This document shows positions 54,901-64,000 of a stretch of 64,000 nt of DNA, one piece after another. Under the pieces are notes generated by a model, which worked only from the letters and a program-made list of their open reading frames with translations, was not told the DNA's origin and ran no database searches. The stretch's first letter is position 1, and each line of letters opens with the position of its first letter. The stretch is from Agelas oroides (taxonomy: Eukaryota > Porifera > Demospongiae > Agelasida > Agelasidae), in the NCBI GenBank assembly GCA_949130485.1, contig OX422188.1, positions 7,379,443 through 7,443,442 on the forward strand, in the 5' to 3' direction. A program made the position numbers and the translations under genes.

Positions 54901-57900
54901 TGACCAAAAATTGTACCAGACTCAAGACTTAGTAATTTGGTTTGGACTAACAAAATTCAAACTCTGGATCACTTTGGACTAACAAAATTCAAACTCTGCA
55001 TCACCATAGCAACACAAATAATTCTTAGCCACACATTTAGGCTAAAGTCTATATAGGCTTAGTCGTGTGCCCCGGACCCCACTCTCTCACGAGAAAAACA
55101 TGGTCCGGTGAACCAAGTTGAATTTCTTGGGCTAGCACACACATTTGCAACTACTGTAACCTAGCTAGCAATGCTCAAAACATTTTGTGACACACACTCA
55201 AAACATTGGGGTACCCGAGTGACAACACAACATTTTACTGCTGTAACAAGAGTGCGACACAATCTCATTGGTCCGTACCACTTGTTGGTAATAGGCCTAA
55301 GAAATTCAACTTGGTTCACCAGACGTTTTCTCACCAGGAGCAAGGCGCACATGGGCTGGGCACAAGACTGGTATAGGCTCTACTCAGTAAATAGGCCACT
55401 GAGGCTTCAAGTTGAAGTAGTTGTAACTGAATCTTGCCTGCGTGCTGTAAGATCTTGCGGTAGGGCTGGACTATGGCCATGTTGACAGTGGTCTCTTCTC
55501 CACCCACACTCACAAAGCGATATGTTCGGTTTTGTTTTACCTCCTCTCGGAGAGTATACTCAGGAATGGGAGGGATGTCCTCCTGGCTCTTTTCCTGAGA
55601 GGGAGTTACCACGGTAACCGTTGGCTCCAGGGGGGCAGAGCGCTCATCAGCAGACACAGTAAGCACTGCAGCAGTTGAACCATGCTGTGGATGGAAGGGG
55701 AAGGAGAGAGGAAGGGGGGCGGGAGGAAGGGGGGCGGGAGGAAGGGGGGAGGAAGGAAGGAGGGGAGGGAGGAGGGAGGAAGAGGGAGGGAGGGAGAGAG
55801 GAAGGGAGGGAGGGAGAGAGGAAGGAAGGGAGGGAGGAAGGGGGGGAGGGAGGAAGGGGGGGAGGGAGGAAGGAGGGTGAGGCCCAGACCAAATAAGATA
55901 CCTGTGGTCATTGTTAACTGATCATGGTAAATGTTTCTTCAGCCTGCTCTATGATTGGACACAGTCTCCTCTTCACTGAGCGGGAGGGAGTGCACTCTGG
56001 GAACGACACTATAGCCTTGACACTTGATTAGAAAAGTGCAACCCTCTAATTAAGTAAAATCCGTCTGCTAAGGTAATGAAATCTATTTAGTGTAATCCCT
56101 TCTCCACTCTCCTGTGGGTAAAGCGAACTTAGTCCAGCAAGAGGTGAGGTGAGGCCGTGATACCTCAGCTGCCTTGAAGTTTGGGTGGTCCAGTGGTCCA
56201 GTTTCCGCTCCAGTTGCCACTCCAGTTGACTGAGGCTGGTCCTCACACACCAGGAAGTTAGGGTGGATAAGTTCACTGGGAGGAGCGGAAGTGTGAGAGC
56301 AGAGTGTGTGGTGGGAGGAGGAGGAGCAGTCATTATACCCTATATGCCCCACCAGAACCGCTACGCCCCACTTATCCTACCGATATATGTACCACAATGC
56401 TATACACAACTATATGTACCACAATGCAATACAGTACCACAATGTATACACAACTATACATCCCACAATGCTATACAGAACTATATGTACACCACAATGC
56501 TATACAGAACTATATGTACCACAATGTACACAAAACTATATGTACCACAATGCAATACAGTACCACAATGTACACACAACTATACAGTACCACAATGCAA
56601 TACAGTACCACAACTATACAGTACCACAATGCTATACAGAACTATATGTACCACAATGCTATACACAACTATATGTACCACAATGTACACACAACTATAC
56701 AGTACCACAATGCTATACAGAACTATATGTACCACAAGTACCACAATGTACACACAACTATACGTACCACAATGCTATACATCCCACAAATGTACACACA
56801 ACTATACAGTACCACAATGCTATACAGAACTACACAGTACCACAATGCTATACAGAACTATATGTACCACAATGCTATACAGAACTATATGTACCACAAG
56901 TACCACAATGTACACACAACTATACATCCCACAATGCTATACAGTACCACAATGTACACAAAACTATATGTACCACAATGCAATACAGTACCACAATGTA
57001 CACACAACTATACAGTACCACAATGCTATACAGAACTATATGTACCACAATGTACACACAACTATACAGTACCACAATGCTATACAGAACTATATGTACC
57101 ACAAGTACCACAATGTACACACAACTATACGTACCACAATGCTATACATCCCACAAATGTACACACAACTATACAGTACCACAATGCTATACAGAACTAT
57201 ATGTACCACAAGTACCACAATGTACACACAACTATACATCCCACAATGCTATACAGTACCACAATGCTATGCACAACTACATGTATATGTACCACAATGC
57301 TAAACACAACGCTGGACATACGTGGACGTCAGGAAGGTTGTCACAATGGGCATGATGTGTTTGCGGGACATGGTGGTGTTGTGTTGCTCCAGCAAGGCTC
57401 CGTCAAATGCCACATCAGTCACACGCTCACACTGCAGGGTGGCCTCGGCCTCCAGCACGCTGGCCACGGAGTCCACAAAGTCTGCAGAGAGGGAGGAGGT
57501 GAGCTTGCTCTGAGGCTGATAGAGGGCTATTTGCCTCCTCCTCCTCCCCTCCTTGCTCACTGCAATCCCGAGCAACAAGAGAAGGTGGATTCCTTGTGCC
57601 TCACAGAACTGGTTCAAGTCGCGTGTGAGGTGCTGCTGTGATGCAAGGAAGTCTGAGAGAAGGGTTGTGAGGGAGGAGAATCCGAGGGTGTAGGAGCCAG
57701 CCGAAGTCAGTTTGAAGTCCTTGCGCAGCAGCTGGGGAGTGGTGAGGGAGGAGATGTCAAATCGAGCTTTGAAGAGCTTCTGGTAGAGCTCATCGCGAGG
57801 GATAGTGGCAAGAGGGATCAGTTTCTGAGCAATGATCATGTCCTTCTCTGCCACTCTTCCTTCACTCTCATTCAGGTTCAGGGTGTCGATCAAGATGGCA

Positions 57901-58391
57901 GCCAGCAGCAGAGTACCTGCAACACCTTCCAACACATATGATGTGTCATCCAACAGTTTCTCGGCAACCAGTGAACTGCATGAACCAACACCCTCCACCC
58001 TTCTTTCACACTGCCCCCCTCCAACTTCCTCTCCCCCCTCTTCCTTTCGATGGTGGTCAATCACCTCCCTCACTACTGAGCTGAACCCAGCAAGGACCCC
58101 CATAGGGTAGCTGTGGTCCACCAGTGTCACTGAGAGCTGGTCCACATTCGATAGCCGCTCCAATGTCAGGTCTTCTGCCCATACCAGTTGGCTGGGGTCA
58201 ATGCCCAGTGCTTCCAGCAGCCAGGCAGCATCAGCACGTAGTGAAAGATCCTCACGGGGACACTGCAGAAGGGGGATGCTTGCCACGCCCACCTGAGTGG
58301 TGGCAATGTAGTGGGCGTGAACCAGGGCAGATGCAATGGAGTCCAGATCACACGCCTGATTGCCAGCCGTGACATGGGCAGTAGATCCACC
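51996..58391 (-). CDS. PRUNE2-like: PRUNE-BCH protein: DHH phosphoesterase fused to a BCH/Sec14-like domain
   Basis: The minus-strand exons are 58391-57322, 56275-56164, 55684-55438, 54311-54209, 54111-53980, 53151-53065 and 52176-51996. All phases fit and give 643 residues to TGA at 51996-51998. The first exon(s) are not identified; 58391 follows a clear acceptor. Residues 1-356 are a PRUNE phosphoesterase (GNQACDLDSIASAL, LVDHSYP, VIDHHRK, ILIDTLN, RFDISSLTTPQLLRKD, DHHA2-type C-terminal part), the DHH family that cleaves short-chain polyphosphate or nucleotides. A short linker leads to a BCH domain as in BNIP2 and PRUNE2 (PYRKILQHAGY, VVVISACYLP, VIVYLHSGAPR, LYIVHPTFWVKTMLRLARPFI, FIRTLADLPPHLTLEEGFIP). 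This is the PRUNE2 architecture without the huge vertebrate central exon. The intron after 55438 starts with GC. Confidence 0.93.
52311..52653. mobile_element. Mutator-like variant TAGTCTTGCAAGCC
   Basis: Ends TAGTCTTGCAAGCCACACCC and inverse. Flanks TGAGAGTAT and TGAGACTAT match at 8 of 9 positions. In the last intron of the PRUNE-BCH gene. Shorter foldbacks of the same type occur at 52670-52770. Confidence 0.65.
52900..53064. repeat. Tandem repeat of about 62 bp beside a splice donor
   Basis: Three units of GACTAGGGGTGGGTACCGTC..TAACCTGATG. The donor GTTAGA of exon 53151-53065 lies in the last unit, so extra donor-like sequences exist downstream. Confidence 0.7.
53318..53470. repeat. 10-bp minisatellite (ATGGTGGGTGTG/ATGATGGGTATG)
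   Basis: About 14 short units in an intron of the PRUNE-BCH gene. A Mutator-like element later inserted into the end of the array. Confidence 0.85.
53478..53879. mobile_element. Mutator-like MITE, duplication TGGTGGGTG
   Basis: Ends TAGTCTCGTTCCCAGACC and CTGGGCACGAGACTA; TGGTGGGTG on both sides, taken from the minisatellite. Confidence 0.85.
54312..54410. repeat. (GGGA)n tract forming the polypyrimidine tract of an acceptor
   Basis: Read on the coding minus strand it is (CCCT)n ending in CCAG at the acceptor of exon 54311-54209. Confidence 0.9.
55060..55370. mobile_element. TIR element TAGTCGTGTGCCC, near-perfect 9-bp duplication
   Basis: Left CAAGTTGAATTTCTT arm is inverted at 55299-55313. 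Flanks ATATAGGCT and GTATAGGCT match at 8 of 9. In an intron of the PRUNE-BCH gene. Confidence 0.65.
55688..55880. repeat. Purine-rich (GGAAGGGGG)n array
   Basis: On the minus strand this is a long pyrimidine tract just upstream of the acceptor of exon 55684-55438. Confidence 0.9.
56390..57302. repeat. Variable minisatellite (GTACCACAATG / CTATACA)
   Basis: About 900 bp of shuffled 11-30-bp units such as TATGTACCACAATGCTATAC and TACACACAACTATACAGTAC. It starts right after the donor of exon 58391-57322. Frames of 340-450 codons in three phases are artefacts of stop-free units. Confidence 0.95.
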
Positions 58392-58479
58392 CTGCACAGG
58401 AAGTGCCAATGCTGTAATAAGTTCATGGACAGTTACATGTAGTGTAACAAGCCAGATCCAACTAGTACCCAATCAATTC

Positions 58480-58768
58480 CCAGTCTGGACCCCAGACCCT
58501 TCTGAATGGGTAAAAGTCTGGGGTCCAGACCCAGACCCTTCTGACTGGGTAAAAATCTGGGGTCCAGACCCAGACCCTTCTGACTGGGTAAAAGTCTGGG
58601 GTCCAGACCCAGACCCTTCTGACTGGGTAAAAGTCTGGGGTCCAGACCCAGACCCTTCTGACTGGGTAAAAGTCTGGGGTCCAGACCCAGACCCTTCTGA
58701 CTGGGTAAAAGTCTGGGGTCCAGACCCAGACCCTTCTGACTGGGTAAAAGTCTGGGGTCCAGACTAAC
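58480..58768. repeat. 39-bp tandem repeat, about 7 units, each with a dyad
   Basis: The unit contains GTCTGGGGTCCAGACCCAGA and CTTCTGACTGGGTAAAA. The same dyad (GTCTGGACCCCAGACCCTTC) occurs once at 18533 near copy C of element R. Lies just upstream of the first mapped PRUNE exon. Confidence 0.92.
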
Positions 58769-58789
58769 CAATTCCAGCTTTTCAGTACC

Positions 58790-59008
58790 ACAAGTGGATG
58801 TTGAAGCATTTGCAACCAGGATCAAAATTGAATCCAGCGATCAAGGCTCTTTTTTGAGAGCCGATCAAGGGATCACAGTGACCTGTGAACTGCAAAAATC
58901 AAGTGATCAAGACCTTCAGAAGGGAACAATCAAGCAATCAAGCACACTTTCACTGATCAAAAATCTTGATCCTGGTCACAAATGCTTCAACCAGCCTTGT
59001 ACCACAAG
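58790..59008. mobile_element. GATCAAG-family foldback
   Basis: TGTTGAAGCATTTGCAACC...GGTCACAAATGCTTCAACCA inverted ends; several TGATCAAG/GATCAAAA motifs. No target duplication seen. Confidence 0.7.
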
Positions 59009-59626
59009 TGCAACTGAAACTTGACCTGGCTTGCAGGCAGGTCTGACGTACGTGAGTCCCACATGCACATCCAAGTTTGGAGCTGGCCAGAGAAACGGGT
59101 GGAGCCTTTACCAAAACTCAAGCGAAACTCGACAGGAAGTCAGAAAAACGCGTGTTTTTGTTTATATTTAGCTCAGGAATGTATTAATTAAACTTTGCTA
59201 CATTTTACATTCCTGAAAACCTCTTTCTTGCTCTCCTGTTACATTTTGATTGGAGTTCCAGCAGCGTTCTGCTTCTGTTTTATCATGATAAATTTACAAG
59301 CAAATTTTCTCGGAACAGCTCCGAAATTGTGGGCGTGCGTGTTGGACCGCCACTGTTTTGCAGTTTGGAAGCCACACAGCAGACGCCAACAAGCACTACA
59401 CTCACTAGTTATACGTGTAAGTTATCTAGCAGACATATGCAGCTGATCCACACATCCAAGACAATCATTTACACCATACCAACTTTTCCAGCGAGGGCGG
59501 TAGCCCCTCAATGAACTGAGAAAAACTCAATCTCGACATCAGTCTGACAGTCACCCCCACTATGAGTAGTAGTATGACGACGCTCAAAGTTCAAAGTTCA
59601 TTTCTTGCACCCAGTGGGATACGATA
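59009..59626. promoter_or_regulatory. Divergent 5' region of PRUNE-BCH and HDDC3
   Basis: Unique sequence between two divergent genes. It probably contains both promoters and the missing first exon of PRUNE-BCH. I found no reading frame with a start codon that splices in the right phase. Confidence 0.35.
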
Positions 59627-59969
59627 ATGTCTGTCTGCCCCAGCCCACTACTTCCTTTGCTAGAGGCGCTGGACTTTGCTGCCATCAAGCATCGGGACCA
59701 GCGGCGCAAAGACCCTAGCAAGACCCCCTACATTAACCACCCCATTGGAGTGGCACATATTCTGGCGGCAGAGGGGGGCGTGTCCGACCTAGCTACATTG
59801 CAGGTAACCAATTGGGGCCAATGGGCAATGGCTATGTGAAACTCTGGCATGAAACTGTGCAACAACTAAACTGTGCATCAAAGCAATTCTTGCTGGGGTT
59901 ACCCTCCTCCTCTCCCTAGTCTTGTCCCCAGACAGTTTTTTTGCATGCGAAGGAATGAGACTATCCCCC

Positions 59970-60000
<31 letters not shown>

Positions 60001-61850
60001 ACACCCCACAGGCTGCATTACTGCATGATACAGTAGAGGACACAGACACTCGGCCAGAAGACCTGGACGTGTTTGGAGAGGAAGTGAGGGGCCTTGTAAT
60101 GGAGGTGAGCGATGACAAGTCCCTGCCAAAGATGGAGAGGAAACGGCTGCAGGTATGGAGAGTGTTGTGCAGCAATGAAACAAAGCCACATGTTTTTGTA
60201 CATTGTTTGCGAAGCGGATAAAACATGAGTGATATGCATAACACAAAAAAGAAAAGTCTCTAACAGTTGAACAAGGGCAGGGACTGTCACACTGGCTATC
60301 AAGTATTTAAGTTTTGTTGTTGTTGCTGTTGTTGTTGTTGTTGTTGTTGTTTGTCAAAATGTCATATTGAGAAACCAGCTCTTAGATCCTCCGTGTGTCT
60401 CAGTAATGAAAGAGGAAAAACATGTTACCATGGTGATGGAATGTTAGCCTTAATTGTGTATACTCAGGCTCTTTCTCATGTGCAGAAAGAGGAATGGTCC
60501 TGTATATTTCACTAATGAATGGTATGTGGTATATACTCTATAGTGGTCACAACTACAAGTAATCTCGTACCCAGACCCCACTCCAAAGAGGAGGGGGGTC
60601 TGGGTACGAGATTATACTACAAGCAGAGTGGCTAGGCCTTGATGGATTATGCTAGCATAATTTTGAGAATAATAGGTAGCAAAAAGGATCGAGAATTGTT
60701 CGAGAATAATAGGTCCTAGTCACATGAGACAGAGCTTCCAAACTGGGCTAATGCTTGCAGGCTGATATTGCTTGTACAACCGTCATCAACAGCCTCTGAA
60801 TGAGTTTGTTCTATTCTAAATGCCTCATTTTCATCCCAGCAGGAATCATCTCTAACTATATTAAATTATCAGTTATGTTACAATATAATCGTCGTTCATA
60901 ATTATTATATATTTGTACAGTTTGTGGGGCTATCTGTATAACAAGAATCTATTTGGTGCACGATGTATTGTATTTAGACTGGGAATAATAGGCATGATGA
61001 AAAGAATATTAGGTAGTATGATGAGAATAATAATTAGGTAAAAATTTTGAGAATACAAGAATAGAATAATAGGGTAAAAAAAAAGAATAATCCATCAAGG
61101 CCTGCGGCCACACCCCACTCCAAAGAGGAGGGGGGTGTGGGTATGAGAGTATACTACAAGCAGCCTCCTCTACTGCATAACGCTACTCCTAGTCCTAGTG
61201 GTTCCCAGACTTCTTCCATTCTTGTTCGGTTTGCGTTAAGCACACAGAAATAGAAGAGTGGTTTTCATGTATTATTATTGTCTGTGCAGAATAAAATAAT
61301 GAGGAGACCTAGGAACAATCCCTGTCCCTGTTTGTCAACATAAAACAACCATTTGTTATCAAATGCTGGTCCCGTGGCAACCATTATAGACAGCTGTGTT
61401 TCACTGTAGTAAAATGATGAAGACAACCCTGACTGACTATATATGCACATACAAACTATGCATTATGCTTCCCAGGTGTTGAATGCTCCGAAGAAGAGCC
61501 ACAAGGCAAAGTTGATCTCACTGGGTGATAAGCTATACAACCTGCGTGACCTGACCCGCACCACTCCAGAGGGATGGACGGACAACCGAGTGCAGGAATA
61601 CTTTGAGTGGTCTTCACAGGTGGGTAGGTGGGGATGGGTGACAGGACACAGACACAAGAACATTGTAACACCCTTCTCTTTGGCAGTGTGGTGAGGTGAG
61701 ACAAGTTGTAAACCTTCCCCCTCCTCCTTTCCCAACTCTTCTCACTCGCAGGTGGTGAAGGGGATGTTAGGGACTAATACTCACCTGGAGGCTAGCATTG
61801 AGGAGGTGCTCAGCACACGTGGAGTGTCCCTGTATACCAAGACAACCTGA
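59627..61850 (+). CDS. HDDC3: HD-domain phosphohydrolase MESH1
   Basis: The four exons are 59627-59803, 60012-60152, 61476-61619 and 61752-61850. All introns are phase 0 and the product is 186 residues, the family's usual size. The HD-superfamily motifs are [22 protein letters not shown] (metal-binding His-Asp and catalytic Glu-Asp), [33 protein letters not shown] and [15 protein letters not shown]. Animal MESH1 is the hydrolase-only relative of bacterial SpoT, hydrolysing ppGpp in vitro and NADPH in cells; there is no synthetase domain here. The ATG at 59627 is followed by a short leader and fits the family start. The exon 2 acceptor is preceded by a poly-C/(CA)n tract. A (GTT)n tract lies at 60314-60354. 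Confidence 0.97.
60560..60614. mobile_element. 55-bp foldback TAATCTCGTACCC
   Basis: Near-perfect hairpin. Flanks AACTACAAG and TACTACAAG match at 8 of 9. A diverged second copy with the same 3' flank (TATACTACAAGCAG) lies at 61108-61165. Confidence 0.7.
60634..61103. mobile_element. AT-rich element AGGCCTTGATGGATTAT
   Basis: Inverted ends AGGCCTTGATGGATTAT and ATAATCCATCAAGGCCT, each followed inward by GAGAATAATAGG-like repeats. In intron 2 of HDDC3. Confidence 0.7.
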
Positions 61851-62010
61851 TGACTGCAATCATCAGAAATCAACTAGTGCATACGCACATACTGGGAATG
61901 AAGCCAGAATATGATAATCCATATTGTGTGTTATGAAATATCTGAACCACCATAATCTTCCCCCCTCGTGGTGTTCAAAGGAAGAGCTAGAACTGATGCT
62001 TGTCTTTATC

Positions 62011-62307
62011 TAGCCTCGTTCCCAGGCCGTTCCCGGCTCCAGTTTTGATCGCTTGCAGTATTAAAACGGAGGGGAAGGCCTGGGAGAAAGAGTCACGTGC
62101 GTGACGTCAGGTAGACGTGAGGGGGGCTGTATTGACGCTGTGTTTCGAATGTTACAGTCGCAAGTTCTTGGACAAGATATTACAGGAAGGACCTTGAGAT
62201 TCGTCGGGCACCGCCCCCCTCACGTCTACCTGACGTCACGCACGTGACTCTTTCTCCCAGGCCTTCCCCTCCGTTTTTATACTGCGAACAGCCTGGGAAC
62301 GAGGCTA
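62011..62307. mobile_element. Mutator-like MITE, duplication GTCTTTATC
   Basis: TAGCCTCGTTCCCAGGCC...GGGAACGAGGCTA; GTCTTTATC at 62002-62010 and 62308-62316. Long inverted arms share GACGTCAGGTAGACGTGAGG-type sequence with other members. Between HDDC3 and PSAT1; 62330-62560 holds further half-copies. Confidence 0.93.
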
Positions 62308-62826
62308 GTCTTTATCCTTTGTGGCCTTTGCTAGCCTCGTTCCCAGGCCCCACACAGTTTCGCTCTCTATGCCCCCCAACCCCTGGCAAATGTGGTTACT
62401 GGCGTTTGCTCCTTCTCACTTGACCTTGACATAAGGTTGTGGGGTGCTAGGTGAAGTATTTTTATCATCCATGTACGTGCACATGTATGCTACACTGCCA
62501 AGCCCGTTCCTAGGCCCCACCCAACTTTCCGTGCAAGCAATGGAAAGTTGGTACTTACTACCATGACAAACACTTGAAATATTCTAGGTACGTACATTCA
62601 CTCCTTCTATAGGTGAACACCAGGGTAATTCAATTAGTGAGTGACATCGGGTGTAAAATGGGCCTATTTGTAAGTGTGGAGGCATGTACTAACCACATAC
62701 CAGCTGGCAGACTGCGTTGTAAGTGACTCACCAGAAAATAACCAATCAATAATCAAACACAATTTCTGCTATAATTATGTACAAGTTACAAAATAAATTA
62801 ATCCCCACTAGGCAAAATTTGGCAAA

Positions 62827-63146
62827 TTAAGATCTGTTCCTTTCCATGAAGCCACGCATAAAGTCAATTAGCCTCTTGGTCTCTTCCACGGAGATGGCAT
62901 TGTATAGTGATGCTCGCAGACCCCCCACCGACCGATGTCCCTTCAGCTGCACAAGACCCTGTTCCTGTGCCTCCCGCAAGAACTTTGCCTCCAGGTCCTC
63001 GCTGGGCCCCTCCCCTTTCACAATCCTGAAGGGAACATTGACCCGAGACCGAACAGAAGGCTCCACAGGTAGGCTATAGAAACCTTTGGAGGCATTGATG
63101 ATTTCAAATACAACCCCAGACTTGGTAGCACTCTTCCGCGCCATGA
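62827..63146 (-). CDS. PSAT1: Phosphoserine aminotransferase, last exon
   Basis: The terminal exon begins after the acceptor TTTTCAG at 63147-63153 and ends with TAA at 62827-62829. It encodes 105 residues of the small C-terminal domain of PSAT (GVVFEIINASKGFYSLPVEP, NVPFRI, KFLREAQEQGLVQLKGHRSVGG, RASLYNAISVEE). The motif GHRSVGGxRASLYNA is highly characteristic. The PLP-binding part must lie beyond the window, leaving an intron of more than 850 bp. PSAT makes phosphoserine from phosphohydroxypyruvate and glutamate in serine biosynthesis. The internal ATG in the first codons is not the gene start. Confidence 0.95.
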
Positions 63147-63668
63147 CTGAAAATGGGAAGTACAAGATGAAATAAAAATTAATTTTGGGTGTTATATATA
63201 TGACATGAAGGGAACAAAGAGAACTCATAATTGGAACAAAGCATTCCACCGTTTTGACTAAAATTGTAAAGCCAAGGTCCGGAGTCTTTAGTAGTGTCTA
63301 GCTACAGTTCAGAGGTTTAGTAGCCCATAATGTAGCAGAGATCAATACACATGCTGGTACACTGTATACATGCAGCAGTATACACAGACTTATATAGAGG
63401 GTATTCACTTACCGGTATGTCATTAAAACCGTACACATCTGTATACTGAAACTTGAACCACCAATCTTGGAGTACAGCTTTATACATGGCAGTATGTGGC
63501 GGTATCGATAGAAAACAAACTGGCCTCACAGATAAGCTTAATTTAGCTCTCTTAACTTACAGAGCGGTGGTATTTTCGCCTGCTCCAACACATACTAGAA
63601 GCATTCTAAGTGTCCCTTTGCATTTGCCGAGATCACCATAGAAACTGCCATCTCATCGTAAATCCAAC

Positions 63669-63716
63669 ATGGCAGCTGTTTTCCATTTTCTTTGGTATAT
63701 CTTCTTGTTCTTAAAG
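63669..63716 (+). CDS. Possible first exon encoding a signal peptide
   Basis: ATG followed by 15 mostly hydrophobic codons (MAAVFHFLWYIFLFLK), then a GTGATT donor-like site. It would be a secreted or membrane protein on the plus strand inside the PSAT1 intron, continuing outside the window. Without the next exon this is speculative. Confidence 0.2.
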
Positions 63717-63775
63717 GTGATTACATCATGTGAAAACCCTCTATACGTTTGAAAGGACGGTTATAAGTCATACTA

Positions 63776-63824
63776 GCCTTGTTCCCAGGCTCTTGTGCGG
63801 GGGAGGAGGAAAGAGAGCCTGGTA
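63776..63824. repeat. Mutator-like left end TAGCCTTGTTCCCAGGC
   Basis: TAGCCTTGTTCCCAGGCTCT and a short inverted AGAGAGCCTGG; no right end. Confidence 0.55.
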
Positions 63825-64000
63825 CACACTGTTCGCGCATGTGCCAAATTCCCTTGGTAACCTGCATACTACTCCGCTACACTAAAATTACGGTCAATTT
63901 CTGTTTACCTTCTGAAATGCTGCACTGCCTGGTTATACTCCCTGTGGGATACATACGGGCGGTTTGAAGTCAAAAACAATATCGCTTTGACGGTAACGGT

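Noticed and set aside
56263-57641. Plus-strand frames of about 350-445 codons
   Set aside because: Minisatellite artefact (TTMYTQLY/NAIQNYMYH periodicity) in an intron of a minus-strand gene, running antisense into its exon.
58433-58825. Frames encoding DPSDWVKVWGPDP-like repeats on both strands
   Set aside because: 39-bp tandem repeat with dyad; not a gene.
59010-59130. First exon of PRUNE-BCH with donor CACGTACGT
   Set aside because: The frame that would splice in phase contains a stop and has no start codon.
1-64000. tRNA, rRNA or other structured RNA genes
   Set aside because: No cloverleaf with A/B boxes or rRNA core sequence was recognised; the many hairpins are transposon arms.

Overview
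The window reads as nuclear DNA of an animal: multi-exon genes with canonical GT/AG introns, a LEDGF-type PWWP plus integrase-binding-domain protein, cysteine dioxygenase, coronin, a PRUNE-BCH protein, MESH1 and PSAT. Small compact genes, short intergenic gaps, a PRUNE-BCH fusion of non-vertebrate length and a very heavy load of short foldback elements suggest a marine invertebrate, possibly a sponge. That placement is inference; nothing here fixes the species.

Layout. 129-2845 (+) is the 3' part of a coiled-coil gene with a His-rich repeat tail. 3071-6465 is a foldback element filled with a 21-bp satellite. 6872-12153 (+) is a nine-exon LEDGF/HRP2-like gene. Convergent with it is a cysteine dioxygenase gene, CDO-a (12413-27100, -), whose first intron has swollen to 11.4 kb by transposon insertions, including a PIF1-type helicase relic. 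27134-37257 is mostly nested mobile elements. At 37258-42783 comes a second copy of the LEDGF 3' end plus a compact, intact cysteine dioxygenase, CDO-b (39431-42749, -). CDO-b is head-to-head with coronin (43012-48976, +). Coronin converges with an EFCAB2/DRC8-like EF-hand gene (49260-51581, -). Behind that lies a PRUNE-BCH gene (51996-58391, -), divergent from HDDC3/MESH1 (59627-61850, +), which converges with the last exon of PSAT1 (62827-63146, -).

The most informative part is the mobile DNA. Because the CDO segment is duplicated, and several elements sit inside other repeats with undisturbed copies nearby, target-site duplications can be read directly. They show a Mutator-like group (TIR TAGCCTCGTTCCCAGGCC, 9-bp duplications, eight perfect cases), a group of CATAG...CTATG palindromes with 7-bp duplications that goes down to 36 bp, TTAA-flanked elements, an 8-bp hAT-like element, and a 1.7-kb element inserted between A and T with no duplication, as Helitrons do.

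The host genes do not form an obvious pathway; they are a mixed neighbourhood of chromatin, sulfur and serine metabolism, cytoskeletal, ciliary and nucleotide-signalling genes. Exon boundaries were placed by hand from splice signals, reading-frame phase and remembered family similarity.
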